DNA of 64,000 nucleotides from Spongiibacter tropicus DSM 19543 (GTDB taxonomy: Bacteria; Pseudomonadota; Gammaproteobacteria; Pseudomonadales; Spongiibacteraceae), in the NCBI RefSeq assembly GCF_000420325.1, contig NZ_ATUS01000001.1, positions 934,463-998,462 of the forward strand. Reading direction: 5' to 3'. The notes beneath the pieces are model-generated. The model made no database searches, was not told the origin of the DNA, and was given only the letters and a program-made list of their open reading frames with translations. The position numbers and the translations under genes were made by a program. Position 1 is the first letter of the stretch. Each line of letters starts with the position of its first letter. Below, piece by piece: positions 8,080 through 16,537 of this stretch.

Positions 8080-8106
8080 AGCAGTGGTGACTGTGTAGCC
8101 ACTGCT
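8080..8106 (-). promoter_or_regulatory. Perfect hairpin in the cheY-cheA leader
   Basis: Inverted repeat AGCAGTGG / CCACTGCT with perfect 8-base arms and an 11-base loop, ending 34 bases upstream of the first cheY start codon. No T-run follows on either strand, so it is not an ordinary terminator. It could be an operator or an mRNA leader stem. Confidence 0.45.
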
Positions 8107-8314
8107 ATGCTCAGGTAGTACACAGTTCACACTGCAAATTAAGTATTCGTAGTTCTACTAACGCCTATTTCCGTGCAATACAGGATGCTCGCCAGACGCA
8201 ATCCAGCGGCCTGCCAATCCCGTAAAATGCAATATGACCGAGGAAATAAGCGACGCGCCTCGGGACTTTCCTCATGGGAACTAGGTAAAAGCGCTAATCG
8301 CGGGCAAATGCAGG

Positions 8315-8330
8315 CTGCCTATACTGGCAG
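8315..8330 (+). promoter_or_regulatory. Probable -10 element enclosed in an inverted repeat
   Basis: TATACT (8320-8325) is flanked exactly by CTGCC and GGCAG, giving CTGCC-TATACT-GGCAG. It lies 50 bases upstream of the ATG of the 51-aa ORF. The -35 region is poor, so an activator or an alternative factor may be involved. Confidence 0.4.
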
Positions 8331-8375
8331 TCACGTTAGCCATCAATGTGAAATAACACCTTCGGGAGGCGTGCC

Positions 8376-8531
8376 ATGAATCAACGACGCAACGGCAGTT
8401 TGATGATTTTCGCCAATGCTAGCTTACTCGCACTGAGCAGTGCGTTTGCGCCCGGTGGCGTAAGCATTGTGGCTGGCTTGGCTCTGGCAGCTGTGTTGTT
8501 ACTGAGTGCAACAGCTCTCAGCGCTGAGTGA
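8376..8531 (+). CDS. 51-residue membrane peptide
   Basis: A short open frame starting with ATG six bases after a strong GGGAGG ribosome-binding site. The 51-residue product has a basic N terminus (MNQRRNG) and is otherwise almost entirely hydrophobic and small-residue-rich, with one or two membrane spans (about residues 9-25 and 28-50), ending in Glu. No cysteine and no charged residue lie within the hydrophobic part. I do not recognise a family. It stands alone between the che operon and the HPt/GGDEF pair, with its own candidate promoter and a weak stem-loop after the stop (arms GGCGTC/GACGCC at 8557-8577). It could alternatively be an exported peptide with a long signal sequence. Confidence 0.55.
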   Translation: MNQRRNGSLMIFANASLLALSSAFAPGGVSIVAGLALAAVLLLSATALSAE

Positions 8532-8663
8532 GTCGGTCGATAGGTGTTACACCGGAGGCGTCAGTTATTCGGACGCCATCGGCTTTGTTTGCGAAAATCA
8601 ATGCAGTTAGCGGCATAACCGGGCATCATTTGCGGTCTACAGTTCAGATTAGATCAGCGTATT

Positions 8664-8686
8664 GAGGCACCAACGACTGGTGCCTC
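8664..8686. other. Strong 9-bp stem-loop before the HPt gene
   Basis: GAGGCACCA / TGGTGCCTC, perfect 9-base arms with a 5-base ACGAC loop. No T-run follows, so a Rho-independent terminator is not supported. It lies about 88 bases upstream of the HPt start and could be a leader structure or protein-binding site. Confidence 0.4.
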
Positions 8687-8773
8687 CCGGCCTGCATTGA
8701 CGCCAGCATTATGTTCCACCTCATAATTCCGGTGTTCGCGGCAACAGAAAGATGTAAGGAGAACATCGACAAC

Positions 8774-9109
8774 ATGATCCTCGATGAAGCCCGCCTGAGG
8801 GAAATCACTCGCAATAAGCCAGCCCTGATGGCGACATTGGCCAAGCTGTTTCTGGATGAATTCCCCTCCATGGTCGACGGTATTGAGGAGTGTTACCGCA
8901 CAGCCGACCGCCAAGCGGTCTCCCACGCGGTGCATCGTATGAAGAGCGCGCTGGGCAATTTTGCCACCCGGGAATTTTACGACGCCTTTGCCACTCTGGA
9001 ATCGTCAGCCATGACCCAAGATCTGGATGCCTGGCATCTCGACTGGCAGCGCAAACGGGAAAAGCTGGATCAGCTTCGTCAGGAACTGGGACAGTTGGCG
9101 GAGGGCTGA
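8774..9109 (+). CDS. Stand-alone HPt phosphotransfer protein
   Basis: 111 residues from the ATG at 8774, which follows AAGGAG (spacing somewhat long); the open frame upstream has no better start. Helical HPt fold with the active-site motif HAVHRMKSALGNF, in which His54 is the phosphorylated residue and Lys57 the conserved lysine. It relays phosphate between a kinase receiver and a response regulator. The start of the following REC-GGDEF gene is five bases after its stop, so this protein is probably the phosphodonor or regulator of that diguanylate cyclase. The kinase may be the neighbouring CheA or an unlinked hybrid kinase; the sequence does not tell. Confidence 0.85.
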   Translation: MILDEARLREITRNKPALMATLAKLFLDEFPSMVDGIEECYRTADRQAVSHAVHRMKSALGNFATREFYDAFATLESSAMTQDLDAWHLDWQRKREKLDQLRQELGQLAEG

Positions 9110-9113
9110 ACGC

Positions 9114-10007
9114 GTGGATATTCTGATTGTTGATGATGACCCCATCACCCGTCTCGCCCTGTGTGCTGCGGTAGAGGACTGGGGATTCACCCCAGTACTC
9201 GCCAATTGCGGTGAAGAAGCGCTGACCATTCTCGGCGAAGACAACCCGCCGCATTTGCTGGTGATCGACTGGTCGATGCCCGGCATGACCGGCCCGGAAC
9301 TTTGCACGGCGTTGCGCAGCCGCGACGACGGTCAGTTTTTTTATATCCTGATGCTGACAGGCAAAGAAGGTAATGACGCAATCATCGAGGCAATGGAGTC
9401 GGGCGCCGATGATTTCCTGAGCAAACCCTTCGACCACCGAGTGCTGAAAGTCCGCCTCGCCGCGGGCAGTCGTATTGTTCGCCTCGAACAGACTCTCAAC
9501 CAGCTTGCCTCTCGCGACGCACTTACCCAGTGCTGGAACCGGCGAATGATCGACGAGTTGCTCAATGCATCGATCGCCGAAGCACAGCGCAAGCAGTCGC
9601 CACTGTCGATCATGGTGCTGGATATCGACCATTTTAAGCAGGTGAATGACAACTACGGTCACGCTGTCGGCGATACCGCGCTCAAACACATGGTTAACAT
9701 CCTGAACAATAATTTGCGGGAGTACGACCAGGTTGGCCGCTATGGGGGGGAGGAGTTCATTGTCATCCTGCCGTCCACAGACAAAGACTCCGCCTGGGGC
9801 GTCGCGGAGCGTATCCGTTCATCACTGCAGTATCACCCTGCACACATCGACAGTGAGCGGGACATCCCGATGACAGTGAGTATTGGCCTGGCCCAACTGA
9901 ATCACTACGGCCAGGACAGTCGCCACAGTCTGTTTGAACGCGCCGATAAGGCACTCTACGAAGCCAAACAGGCGGGAAGAAACCGGGTGGTTTACCGCTC
10001 GTCGTAA
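9114..10007 (+). CDS. REC-GGDEF response regulator diguanylate cyclase
   Basis: 297 residues from a GTG at 9114, chosen because the receiver domain starts exactly there (DILIVDDD) and GGAGGG lies upstream. An N-terminal receiver has Asp52 (VIDWSMPGMTG) as phosphoacceptor and KPF lysine. The C-terminal GGDEF domain (about 130-297) has an intact GGEEF active site (211-215) and an RxxD inhibitory site (REYD, ending six residues before it), so it should make c-di-GMP from two GTP with product inhibition. Predicted to be phosphorylation-controlled, like WspR or PleD. Coupled to the HPt gene upstream. Its presence next to the che cluster suggests cross-talk between chemosensing and c-di-GMP, which is an inference. 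Confidence 0.93.
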   Translation: MDILIVDDDPITRLALCAAVEDWGFTPVLANCGEEALTILGEDNPPHLLVIDWSMPGMTGPELCTALRSRDDGQFFYILMLTGKEGNDAIIEAMESGADDFLSKPFDHRVLKVRLAAGSRIVRLEQTLNQLASRDALTQCWNRRMIDELLNASIAEAQRKQSPLSIMVLDIDHFKQVNDNYGHAVGDTALKHMVNILNNNLREYDQVGRYGGEEFIVILPSTDKDSAWGVAERIRSSLQYHPAHIDSERDIPMTVSIGLAQLNHYGQDSRHSLFERADKALYEAKQAGRNRVVYRSS

Positions 10008-10121
10008 GCACCCGACTGTGTTTTTGCGCAAATTTAATATAGGCTTATTAATCGCTCGGGGCGGCATCGCATTTACTCCTGGGCACGTATAGCTATCACC
10101 GCACTGCCACGGACGAACCCC

Positions 10122-10916
10122 ATGATTTCCAGTACTGCCGCTTCGATCCTAGATTCCGCTGATATTCGCCCCCCGGCCCTGAGTGACACTGTCTCAGAGT
10201 TCTGGCGAGCAACGCGCGAGTGCCAGCAGCTGCTTTGCAGCCATTCACGACTGCGCCGACTCCCCAGAGGCGACGGCCACACGGTTATGACGCTCCCCGG
10301 CTACGGTGGCGACGACGGCAGCATGGCAGCCATTCGCTACTGGCTGAAAAAGTGGAACTACCGCCCTGAGCCCTGGCTGCTCGGGCGCAATATTCCCGCC
10401 GACCGCATTTCTCAGATGGAGCATATGCACGAGTTTCAGGAGGCGATGCTTGGCCGCATCCAGCAGCGCGTCGACGCCCTGTATGAGGAAAATGGCGGCT
10501 CGCCGATCACCCTGATCGGCTGGAGCCTGGGTGGTATATACGCCAATGCTATGGCGCAACGGGAACCGGAGAAAATCCGCGCCATCATCAGCCTCGGTAC
10601 GCCCTATGGCGATCCCCGCGGCACCGCCGCCTGGGCGATTCTCAAGCGTCTGAACCGCAGCACAACCCCGGATCACGAACAGGACACCGGACACTGGATC
10701 AAACTGAATTCCGGCCCTCGCTCCGTGCCCACCTATGTGATTTACAGCCCCAGAGACGGTGTAGTATCGCCAGCCATCGCCAAGCTCAGCGGCGACAATA
10801 TCCACAATATTTCAGTGCCCTCCAGCCACCTGGCCTTCGCCTGGAACCCCGCCGTAATGACGGAAATTGCCAGCATTCTGGCCGCCTCCCAGCGCACCAC
10901 CGCGACAAACCGTTAG
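10122..10916 (+). CDS. Alpha/beta hydrolase (lipase/esterase-like)
   Basis: 264 residues. The nucleophile elbow is GWSLGG (Ser135), the oxyanion region follows VMTLPGYGGDDGSM, and a C-terminal SPRDGVV aspartate and SSHLAF histidine complete the triad. No signal peptide or membrane segment, so it is probably cytoplasmic. The sequence is related to PGAP1/LipA-like esterases, where a lid-like insertion precedes the elbow. The substrate cannot be predicted. Transcribed alone, 114 bases after the diguanylate cyclase and before a TonB-dependent receptor. The ATG has no strong ribosome-binding site, and another in-frame start within the first 20 codons is possible. Confidence 0.8.
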   Translation: MISSTAASILDSADIRPPALSDTVSEFWRATRECQQLLCSHSRLRRLPRGDGHTVMTLPGYGGDDGSMAAIRYWLKKWNYRPEPWLLGRNIPADRISQMEHMHEFQEAMLGRIQQRVDALYEENGGSPITLIGWSLGGIYANAMAQREPEKIRAIISLGTPYGDPRGTAAWAILKRLNRSTTPDHEQDTGHWIKLNSGPRSVPTYVIYSPRDGVVSPAIAKLSGDNIHNISVPSSHLAFAWNPAVMTEIASILAASQRTTATNR

Positions 10917-11063
10917 AAGCGTCTATACTCCTCAGCAGCCCGGTGCAAAACCGGGCGCGACTTCACGCCACTAGTACAAACGGCTTATTGCACGATATAG
11001 GTTAATGTGTTTTAACTAACGGTGGTTATTCTATAAAAATAAACGGTCCCCACGGAGCGCCTA

Positions 11064-13595
11064 GTGAAGACAACAATCCCAGTAACGGCAGGGCTATGCC
11101 TGCTCGCCAGTAGCATTTCACAAATCACCTATGCTCAAAATGAGAAGCCTCGCGGCCTGGAAGAAGTGATTGTTACCGCCCAAAAGAAAGCGGAATCACT
11201 GCAGGATACGCCCATCTCGCTGACCGCGTTTGGCGAGGAGCGTCTCGAAGTCGACGGCATCAGCAATTTGGGCGATATCGGCTCAAAAGTCCCGGCAATG
11301 ACGATCGAGCCCTTCCCGATCAACAACGCAACCCTGCGTATTTTTATCCGCGGCATTGGCCCCTCTGACGCACAGGTCACACAGGATCCCGCCATCGGCA
11401 TCTACGTCGACGGGGTTTACATCGCTCGCTCCACCGGCACCGCGCTGGACGTCGCGGAACTTCAGCGCATCGAAGTTCTCCGTGGCCCTCAAGGCACACT
11501 GTACGGTCGTAACACCACGGGCGGCGCGATCAATATGATCACCAAGCGTCCAACAACCGAAGGCTTTGAGTTCAAGCAGAAACTCACTGTCGGCAACCGC
11601 AGTCAGTTCACCTCAAAAACCTCCGCCAACATCCCCGTGACAGATTCGGTGGCGATCAAGCTGGGTTATCTGGCCACGCAGATGGATGGCTTCATCGAAA
11701 ACAAAGGCCCTGGCGGCGATTTCGGTGACCGTGAAGTTGAAGGGATGCGCTTCGACCTGCGCTGGGATATCAACGACACCACCACGCTGGACTTCGCCTA
11801 CGACAAATCTGACTTCGGCTACTATAACTACATGTACCAGGCGATCAGTCCGGCCGTGCTGAACAAAGGCCAGGCGGAGCCAGTGCGAAGCTTTGCTAAT
11901 TCGCAGGCGATGTACGGCAGTGATCGTTTCGATGAAATGACAACCTTCCGCCCCTATGAAGAATCCAAGACCAAAATCGAAGGCTACTCGCTGATTCTGA
12001 CCAAGAACTTTGAGAATTCTCAGTTCAAGTATATCGGCGCCTATCGAGAGCTCTACGACGCGTCCTACGCTGACTTGGGTGGCGGCGCCGGCTCCGGCGA
12101 CTACCGCATCGACTCTCACGAATACTGCGGCCCCGCGGTTCGCGTGCAAACCGGTGCAGACTGCCTGCCATTAGTTGTGCCGCAAATTTCGCAAGAGCAG
12201 TCTTCGCACGAACTGCAGTGGAGCGGCTCACTGTTCGATGACTCCGTCGACTACATCGTCGGCCTGTACTACTTCGAAGAGGAAGCCACAGAAGATAACT
12301 CACCGCTTCATCACCAGTTCAGCTCAACCATCAGTAACGACGCCATTCCCATCCCGGTTTTGGGCGAGCTGCTGGGCGGCATCATATTCGGTGCCGGCGA
12401 TGTGGGTATCGTGAACATGGTGTCTCAGCGTTACGACATTGAGAACACCGCGAAAGCCGCGTTTGGCCAGTTCACCTGGACACCGAACATCATGGACCAG
12501 CGCCTGCACCTGACCTTTGGTGCGCGCTACTCCGAGGATGAGCGCCAGGCACTGAAAAACCAGACCGACAAAACCTACTTCGAGGTTAAAAACCTCGGCG
12601 TGGCCATCGATGCAGAGGATATCGATCCACTGTCGCCGATTCTCGCTCAGGCCGGTTTCCTGTTACCGGGTGATCGCAGCTTCCTCGACGTTTACGCCGA
12701 GAAGAAATTCACCGACACCTCGTTCAGCTTTATCGCCGAATTTGACCTGACCGACGACATCAACGTCTACGGTAAATATATTCAGGCCTACAAGTCGGGC
12801 GGCTTCAATACCCGCGACCCTCAACGCGGCTCTACCGGCGTTCCTGCGGGCACCCCCGGCAGCGGTGACGATACCGCAGAAGAAGCACCCGATGGCATCG
12901 TGTATGGCTACGGCTTCGCCGATGGCTTCGACGAAGAGCATGTCGACTCTATTGAGTTTGGTATCAAGAGCGAGCTGATGGATCGCCGCCTGCGGATCAA
13001 TACCAATGTGTTCTACAGCGAATACACTGATATCCAGCTGAACTTCATTCTCGCGGGCACCGTGGCGGATACCAAAGTCGCCAACGCCGGTGAAGCAGAA
13101 ATGATGGGGCTTGAAACCGACATCACCTTCATGGCGACCGAAAACCTGATGCTGATGTTGAACTACGCCTACCTGGATACCGAAGTCACCAAGGCAACGG
13201 ACCGGGCAGGCAACGATGTAGCGGATTCCTTCGTGTTCTTCTCTGCACCGGAAAACAGCTACACCGTGTCAGCGGACTGGACCATCGCCGCGACCGACTG
13301 GGGTGTGTTGTCAGCCAACGTCAGCTACAACTTCATGGATGACCGGAACGGCGGCTCCCGCGCAGACAATGTTAAGAACACCTTTAACGCGTCTTACAGC
13401 CTCTGGAACGGTCGCCTGAGCCTGAGTCAAATGCCCGTCGGGCGCTTCGGCTCACTCAACATTGGTCTGTGGGGTAAAAACCTGCTGGACGAGGAGTACG
13501 TGATTTCAGCCATCGACAACCTGATCCACACCGATCGCGGTGTGATCTGGGGCGAATCCCGTACCTACGGTCTGGATCTGATTTACGAATACTGA
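11064..13595 (+). CDS. TonB-dependent outer-membrane receptor
   Basis: 843 residues starting with a GTG (GGAG upstream). A signal peptide (MKTTIPVTAGLCLLASSISQ, cleaved after TYA) precedes a TonB box (EEVIVTAQK), the plug domain (with LRGPQGTLYGRNTTGGAIN) and a 22-strand barrel ending in the aromatic C terminus YGLDLIYEY. It moves a bulky substrate across the outer membrane using energy from TonB. This receptor subtype is abundant in marine gammaproteobacteria and sphingomonads. The ligand is unknown: no transporter, siderophore or sugar gene is adjacent. A second receptor of the same type lies at 59702-62221. Confidence 0.95.
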   Translation: MKTTIPVTAGLCLLASSISQITYAQNEKPRGLEEVIVTAQKKAESLQDTPISLTAFGEERLEVDGISNLGDIGSKVPAMTIEPFPINNATLRIFIRGIGPSDAQVTQDPAIGIYVDGVYIARSTGTALDVAELQRIEVLRGPQGTLYGRNTTGGAINMITKRPTTEGFEFKQKLTVGNRSQFTSKTSANIPVTDSVAIKLGYLATQMDGFIENKGPGGDFGDREVEGMRFDLRWDINDTTTLDFAYDKSDFGYYNYMYQAISPAVLNKGQAEPVRSFANSQAMYGSDRFDEMTTFRPYEESKTKIEGYSLILTKNFENSQFKYIGAYRELYDASYADLGGGAGSGDYRIDSHEYCGPAVRVQTGADCLPLVVPQISQEQSSHELQWSGSLFDDSVDYIVGLYYFEEEATEDNSPLHHQFSSTISNDAIPIPVLGELLGGIIFGAGDVGIVNMVSQRYDIENTAKAAFGQFTWTPNIMDQRLHLTFGARYSEDERQALKNQTDKTYFEVKNLGVAIDAEDIDPLSPILAQAGFLLPGDRSFLDVYAEKKFTDTSFSFIAEFDLTDDINVYGKYIQAYKSGGFNTRDPQRGSTGVPAGTPGSGDDTAEEAPDGIVYGYGFADGFDEEHVDSIEFGIKSELMDRRLRINTNVFYSEYTDIQLNFILAGTVADTKVANAGEAEMMGLETDITFMATENLMLMLNYAYLDTEVTKATDRAGNDVADSFVFFSAPENSYTVSADWTIAATDWGVLSANVSYNFMDDRNGGSRADNVKNTFNASYSLWNGRLSLSQMPVGRFGSLNIGLWGKNLLDEEYVISAIDNLIHTDRGVIWGESRTYGLDLIYEY

Positions 13596-13652
13596 TGTTG
13601 GCGGGGCGGTATCTACCGCCCCAATCAGTGTCGGAACTCTGATTCCACAGCA

Positions 13653-13686
13653 ATAAAAAAAGCCGCCCTGACAGGCGGCTTTTTTC
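13653..13686. terminator. Bidirectional Rho-independent terminator
   Basis: AAAAAAGCCGCC-CTGACA-GGCGGCTTTTTT: a 12-base-arm stem with an A-run on one side and a T-run on the other. It lies between the convergent TonB receptor and the anti-sigma gene and can serve both strands. Confidence 0.95.
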
Positions 13687-13700
13687 GTTCCGGCGATCGC

Positions 13701-14354
13701 TTAAATTTTGAAGATAGGCTGCAGCATCTTCGCGATCAGCCCCTTGAAGGCCAATGGCGCATCCATCCCGGCCAGACAGATACAGTCCTCGTCGGCGTCG
13801 GCTATCGGCTGATGTTCAACACTGCCATCGAGCTCGGCAAAATCACCGGCATTGAACTTGCCCAGACTGTCGCTGTAGCCACCTCGCAAAATCAGGGTCA
13901 GCTCGTTGCCTTGATGGCTGTGAACCGGCATTTTCTTGCCCGCAGCAATGCGCAGCAACTTGGCTTCGCCTTCGCCAAGTTTCAAATCCACCTGTTTCAT
14001 TCCCGGAACAATGCTCTTCCAGGGCAGGGAATCGAAATCGTCGTGACCAACCAGATTTCTCAGCAGTCCGGGAACCTCGATTGCCACTTTTCGTGGAGCG
14101 GGCTCCTCCGCCTTTTGAGCTGGCGTGGCGTCCAGCAAGGCCATCATCGACTCACGACGCCCCTGTGAAAGCGGCTTTTCGTCGAGACTCGCCAACAAGT
14201 CGCCTCCAAACGCCTCGCCTTGCGCCGCCAGCGCACGACATTGTGGGCAATACTGCAAATGGCAGCCCACGACCAGCGCTAATGCCGCAGGCAGGGCACC
14301 GGCGGCATAACTGTATACCGTCTCCTCGCTGGGATGATGTTCAATACGACTCAT
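13701..14354 (-). CDS. chrR: ChrR-type anti-sigma factor with cupin domain
   Basis: 217 residues. The N-terminal anti-sigma domain has the zinc ligands His/Cys in CHLQYCPQC, and the C-terminal half is a cupin (PVHSHQGNELTLILRGGYSD, with further His in VEHQPI). This arrangement is that of ChrR, which holds an ECF sigma factor inactive until singlet oxygen or organic peroxide releases it. The ATG at 14354 overlaps the sigma factor stop by one base (TGATG); a GTG three bases earlier is possible. The coupled sigma-anti-sigma order is that of the ECF11 group. Confidence 0.92.
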   Translation of the reverse strand: MSRIEHHPSEETVYSYAAGALPAALALVVGCHLQYCPQCRALAAQGEAFGGDLLASLDEKPLSQGRRESMMALLDATPAQKAEEPAPRKVAIEVPGLLRNLVGHDDFDSLPWKSIVPGMKQVDLKLGEGEAKLLRIAAGKKMPVHSHQGNELTLILRGGYSDSLGKFNAGDFAELDGSVEHQPIADADEDCICLAGMDAPLAFKGLIAKMLQPIFKI

Positions 14355-14914
14355 CACGCGTTTTCTCCAAAATGCTGGCGAAACGCTCGTATCGCCAGAC
14401 GCAAACTTGATTTCACACTGCCCAGCGGCATCCCAGTTTCCTGAGCTATTTCGCTGTGACTTTTTCCTTCGTAGTACGACTTGTACACCACCTGCGCCTG
14501 ATTATTCGGAAGCTGCTCCATCAACTTCTTCAGCCGATCTCCGTCGGCGTTGACGCTGGGTTCGGGCTCATAGGTCTCTACCAGACTGTCTTCTGACTCA
14601 TACGCAACACCACGCTGTTTGCGCAACTTGTCGATCCACAAGTTCCGCGCCACGCGAAACAGCCACGTGCTTACCGCGGCTTTGTCACGCTTGTACAGGT
14701 GCGCCTTGTTCCAAAGTGCCAATAGCGCATCCTGTGTCAGGTCCTCTGCCATAGAGGCTTCGACGCCCTGCCCAAGCAGGTAGGCATTCACTCTGGGAGA
14801 AAAATGATCGAACAGCATCATAAAGCTCTGCTTGTCGCGATCATTGGCAACGCGCTCCATGCAATCTGCCCAGAATGCCCCGTCTCGCTCTACTTTGGTG
14901 GCATCTTCAGCCAT
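14354..14914 (-). CDS. ECF sigma factor of the RpoE/ChrR (ECF11) type
   Basis: 186 residues. The sigma-2 region has FDHFSPRVNAYLL and DLTQDALLALWNKAHLYK, with VSTWLFRVARNLWIDKLRK. Sigma-4 has LPNNQAQVVYKSYYEGKSHSEIA, a helix-turn-helix and SVKSSLRLAIRAFR. Directs RNA polymerase to a stress regulon, most likely photo-oxidative stress because of its ChrR partner. A promoter matching the group consensus lies just upstream (14936-14964), suggesting autoregulation. The usual targets of this sigma (photolyase, cyclopropane synthase) are not in the window. Confidence 0.93.
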   Translation of the reverse strand: MAEDATKVERDGAFWADCMERVANDRDKQSFMMLFDHFSPRVNAYLLGQGVEASMAEDLTQDALLALWNKAHLYKRDKAAVSTWLFRVARNLWIDKLRKQRGVAYESEDSLVETYEPEPSVNADGDRLKKLMEQLPNNQAQVVYKSYYEGKSHSEIAQETGMPLGSVKSSLRLAIRAFRQHFGENA

Positions 14915-14935
14915 GTATTACCCTCTTGTACGCTA

Positions 14936-14964
14936 TCCTACGTCGGCGAAGCCGCTATAGATCA
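14936..14964 (-). promoter_or_regulatory. Candidate ECF11-type autoregulatory promoter
   Basis: On the minus strand TGATCT (14959-14964), 18 bases, then TAGGA (14936-14940). The known Rhodobacter RpoE consensus is about TGATCC-N18-TAAGA; I see one mismatch in each box. It ends 22 bases before the sigma factor ATG and overlaps the 3' end of the DoxX-like gene. Confidence 0.5.
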
Positions 14965-15338
14965 ATCGCGCGTTTATTGTCTGTTGTTGCCCACAGAATA
15001 GCTGCTATCAGCACAAACTGCAGCGGAATACGCAGCCAGAGAAACGACTCGGGCAAGTCTCCGCCAACCCCCTCCACACCACTGATCGCCTGATAAATAT
15101 TGGCCGGCAGCACCAGCAGGCAGTAAAGCGCCATCAGCTTACCCACCTGCTCCCGATAGCGCGGCCAAAATACCATCGGCGCCATGATCAGTTCGGCGAC
15201 GCCCGTCAACCAGACAATCGCCAGCGGCCAGGGCAGAAAAGGGGGAACAATGGCGGCAAAGCCCTCCGCCACGAGAAAATGCGCCACCCCGCCACCGAGA
15301 AAAAACAGGCAGATCAGCACACGAATCACGTTCTTCAA
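14955..15338 (-). CDS. DoxX-like small membrane protein
   Basis: 127 residues with four predicted membrane helices (about residues 5-25, 38-60, 70-88 and 103-122). The segments GGGVAHFLVAEGFAAIVPPF and WLTGVAELIMAP resemble the DoxX/DUF4267 group of small inner-membrane proteins. The biochemical role is unknown. It is upstream of the ECF sigma factor in the same direction, with its stop 40 bases before the sigma start, so partial co-transcription is possible. It diverges from the cysteine synthase gene. Confidence 0.75.
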   Translation of the reverse strand: MKNVIRVLICLFFLGGGVAHFLVAEGFAAIVPPFLPWPLAIVWLTGVAELIMAPMVFWPRYREQVGKLMALYCLLVLPANIYQAISGVEGVGGDLPESFLWLRIPLQFVLIAAILWATTDNKRAIDL

Positions 15339-15498
15339 GGACGGCTCCTTTTCTTATGAGAGTGACAACCATATCACCCCTGAAGGTCTGCCAGTATGGC
15401 GCGATTTGGCATTTTCCCTGACATCTCAAGTCGCAGTATGGCTTGTGGGGCTGCGCCCTCCCCGATACCATGAAGCCATAAGACGTGGAGAAACATTG

Positions 15499-16500
15499 AT
15501 GACGTTCAACAGCATGCCCGAGCTCATCGGCAACACCCCCCTGATAAAACTTCAACAGGTTTCAGAACTCACTGGCTGTACCATTCTCGGCAAAGCGGAA
15601 TTCCTGAACCCCGGCGGCTCAGTCAAAGACCGCACTGCCTTGGGCATCATCCGAGCGGCAGAGCGCGACGGCAGCCTGCGACCCGGAGGCACGATCGTGG
15701 AAGGCACCGCCGGTAATACGGGAATCGGCCTGACCTTGATCGCCAACGCGCTGGGTTACAAAAGCGTAGTGGTCATGCCGCACAGTCAAAGTCGGGAAAA
15801 AATCGAACTTCTCGATCTTTACGGTGCAGACCTGCGTCTGGTGCACGCTACCGGCTACAGTGATCCGAACCACTACATTCACACTGCCCGACGTCTTGCC
15901 GAAAGCCTCAGCGAAACCGAGCCCAATGGCGCCATCTGGGCACGGCAGTTCGACAACACTGCCAATGCAGACATTCACGAAACCACAACCGGCCAGGAAA
16001 TCTGGACGCAGACCGAGGGCAAGGTCGATGGCTTTATCTGCGCAGTGGGCACTGGCGGTACGCTGGCCGGTGTGAGCCGCGCGCTGAAGGCGCACAACAA
16101 GGATATCCGTATCGGCTTGGCCGATCCCCAGGGCTCTGCGCTTTACAATTATTACACCCACGGGGAGCTGAGCGGCGAAGGGCGTTCACTGGCCGAGGGT
16201 ATTGGCATCAGTCTGATGACCGACAATCTGCGACTCGCCGATGTGGATAACGCCTATCAGATCAGCGACGCCGAGGCGCTACCTTACATCTTCGACCTGC
16301 TTCGGCATGAAGGGCTGTGCCTCGGCGGTTCATCGGCGGTCAATATCGCCGGTGCGGTCAATCTCGCCCGCGAAATGGGTCCCGGCCACACGATTGTCAC
16401 GATCCTTTGCGACTATGGCGATCGGTATAAAAGCAAACTGTACAACCCGGTATATCTGGAGAACATGGGCCTGCCAGCTCCCGACTGGATGCGCAACTAA
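15499..16500 (+). CDS. cysK: Cysteine synthase (PLP-dependent)
   Basis: 333 residues from the ATG at 15499 with GGAG eight bases upstream; the longer frame to 15184 runs through the divergent DoxX gene and is not supported. It makes cysteine from O-acetylserine and sulfide. PLP is bound by Lys43 (NPGGSVKDR), the substrate loop is EGTAGNTG and the phosphate loop GTGGTLAG. The EGTAGNTG loop and the C terminus (YLENMGLPAPDWM) are more like the cystathionine-beta-synthase-related cysteine synthases than CysK of enteric bacteria, so cystathionine beta-synthase-like activity is possible. It stands alone. Confidence 0.88.
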   Translation: MTFNSMPELIGNTPLIKLQQVSELTGCTILGKAEFLNPGGSVKDRTALGIIRAAERDGSLRPGGTIVEGTAGNTGIGLTLIANALGYKSVVVMPHSQSREKIELLDLYGADLRLVHATGYSDPNHYIHTARRLAESLSETEPNGAIWARQFDNTANADIHETTTGQEIWTQTEGKVDGFICAVGTGGTLAGVSRALKAHNKDIRIGLADPQGSALYNYYTHGELSGEGRSLAEGIGISLMTDNLRLADVDNAYQISDAEALPYIFDLLRHEGLCLGGSSAVNIAGAVNLAREMGPGHTIVTILCDYGDRYKSKLYNPVYLENMGLPAPDWMRN

Positions 16501-16537
16501 GGCGGGGCCGACAGCGGCAAGACTGAGATCGCCGTCG

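Larger units (their letters stand above)
8047..8375. other. Divergent intergenic region of the che operon
   Basis: 329 bases without a gene, between the minus-strand che operon and the plus-strand small ORF at 8376. It holds the che leader hairpin (8080-8106) and a probable promoter for the small ORF (-10 at 8320-8325). I found no convincing sigma-28 or sigma-54 promoter for the che operon by eye. Confidence 0.6.

Noticed and set aside
8664-8686. Terminator before the HPt gene
   Set aside because: The stem is strong but no T-run follows on either strand, so it is listed only as a stem-loop.
15184-15498. N-terminal extension of cysteine synthase
   Set aside because: It runs antisense through the DoxX gene; the domain begins at the ATG at 15499, which has a good ribosome-binding site.
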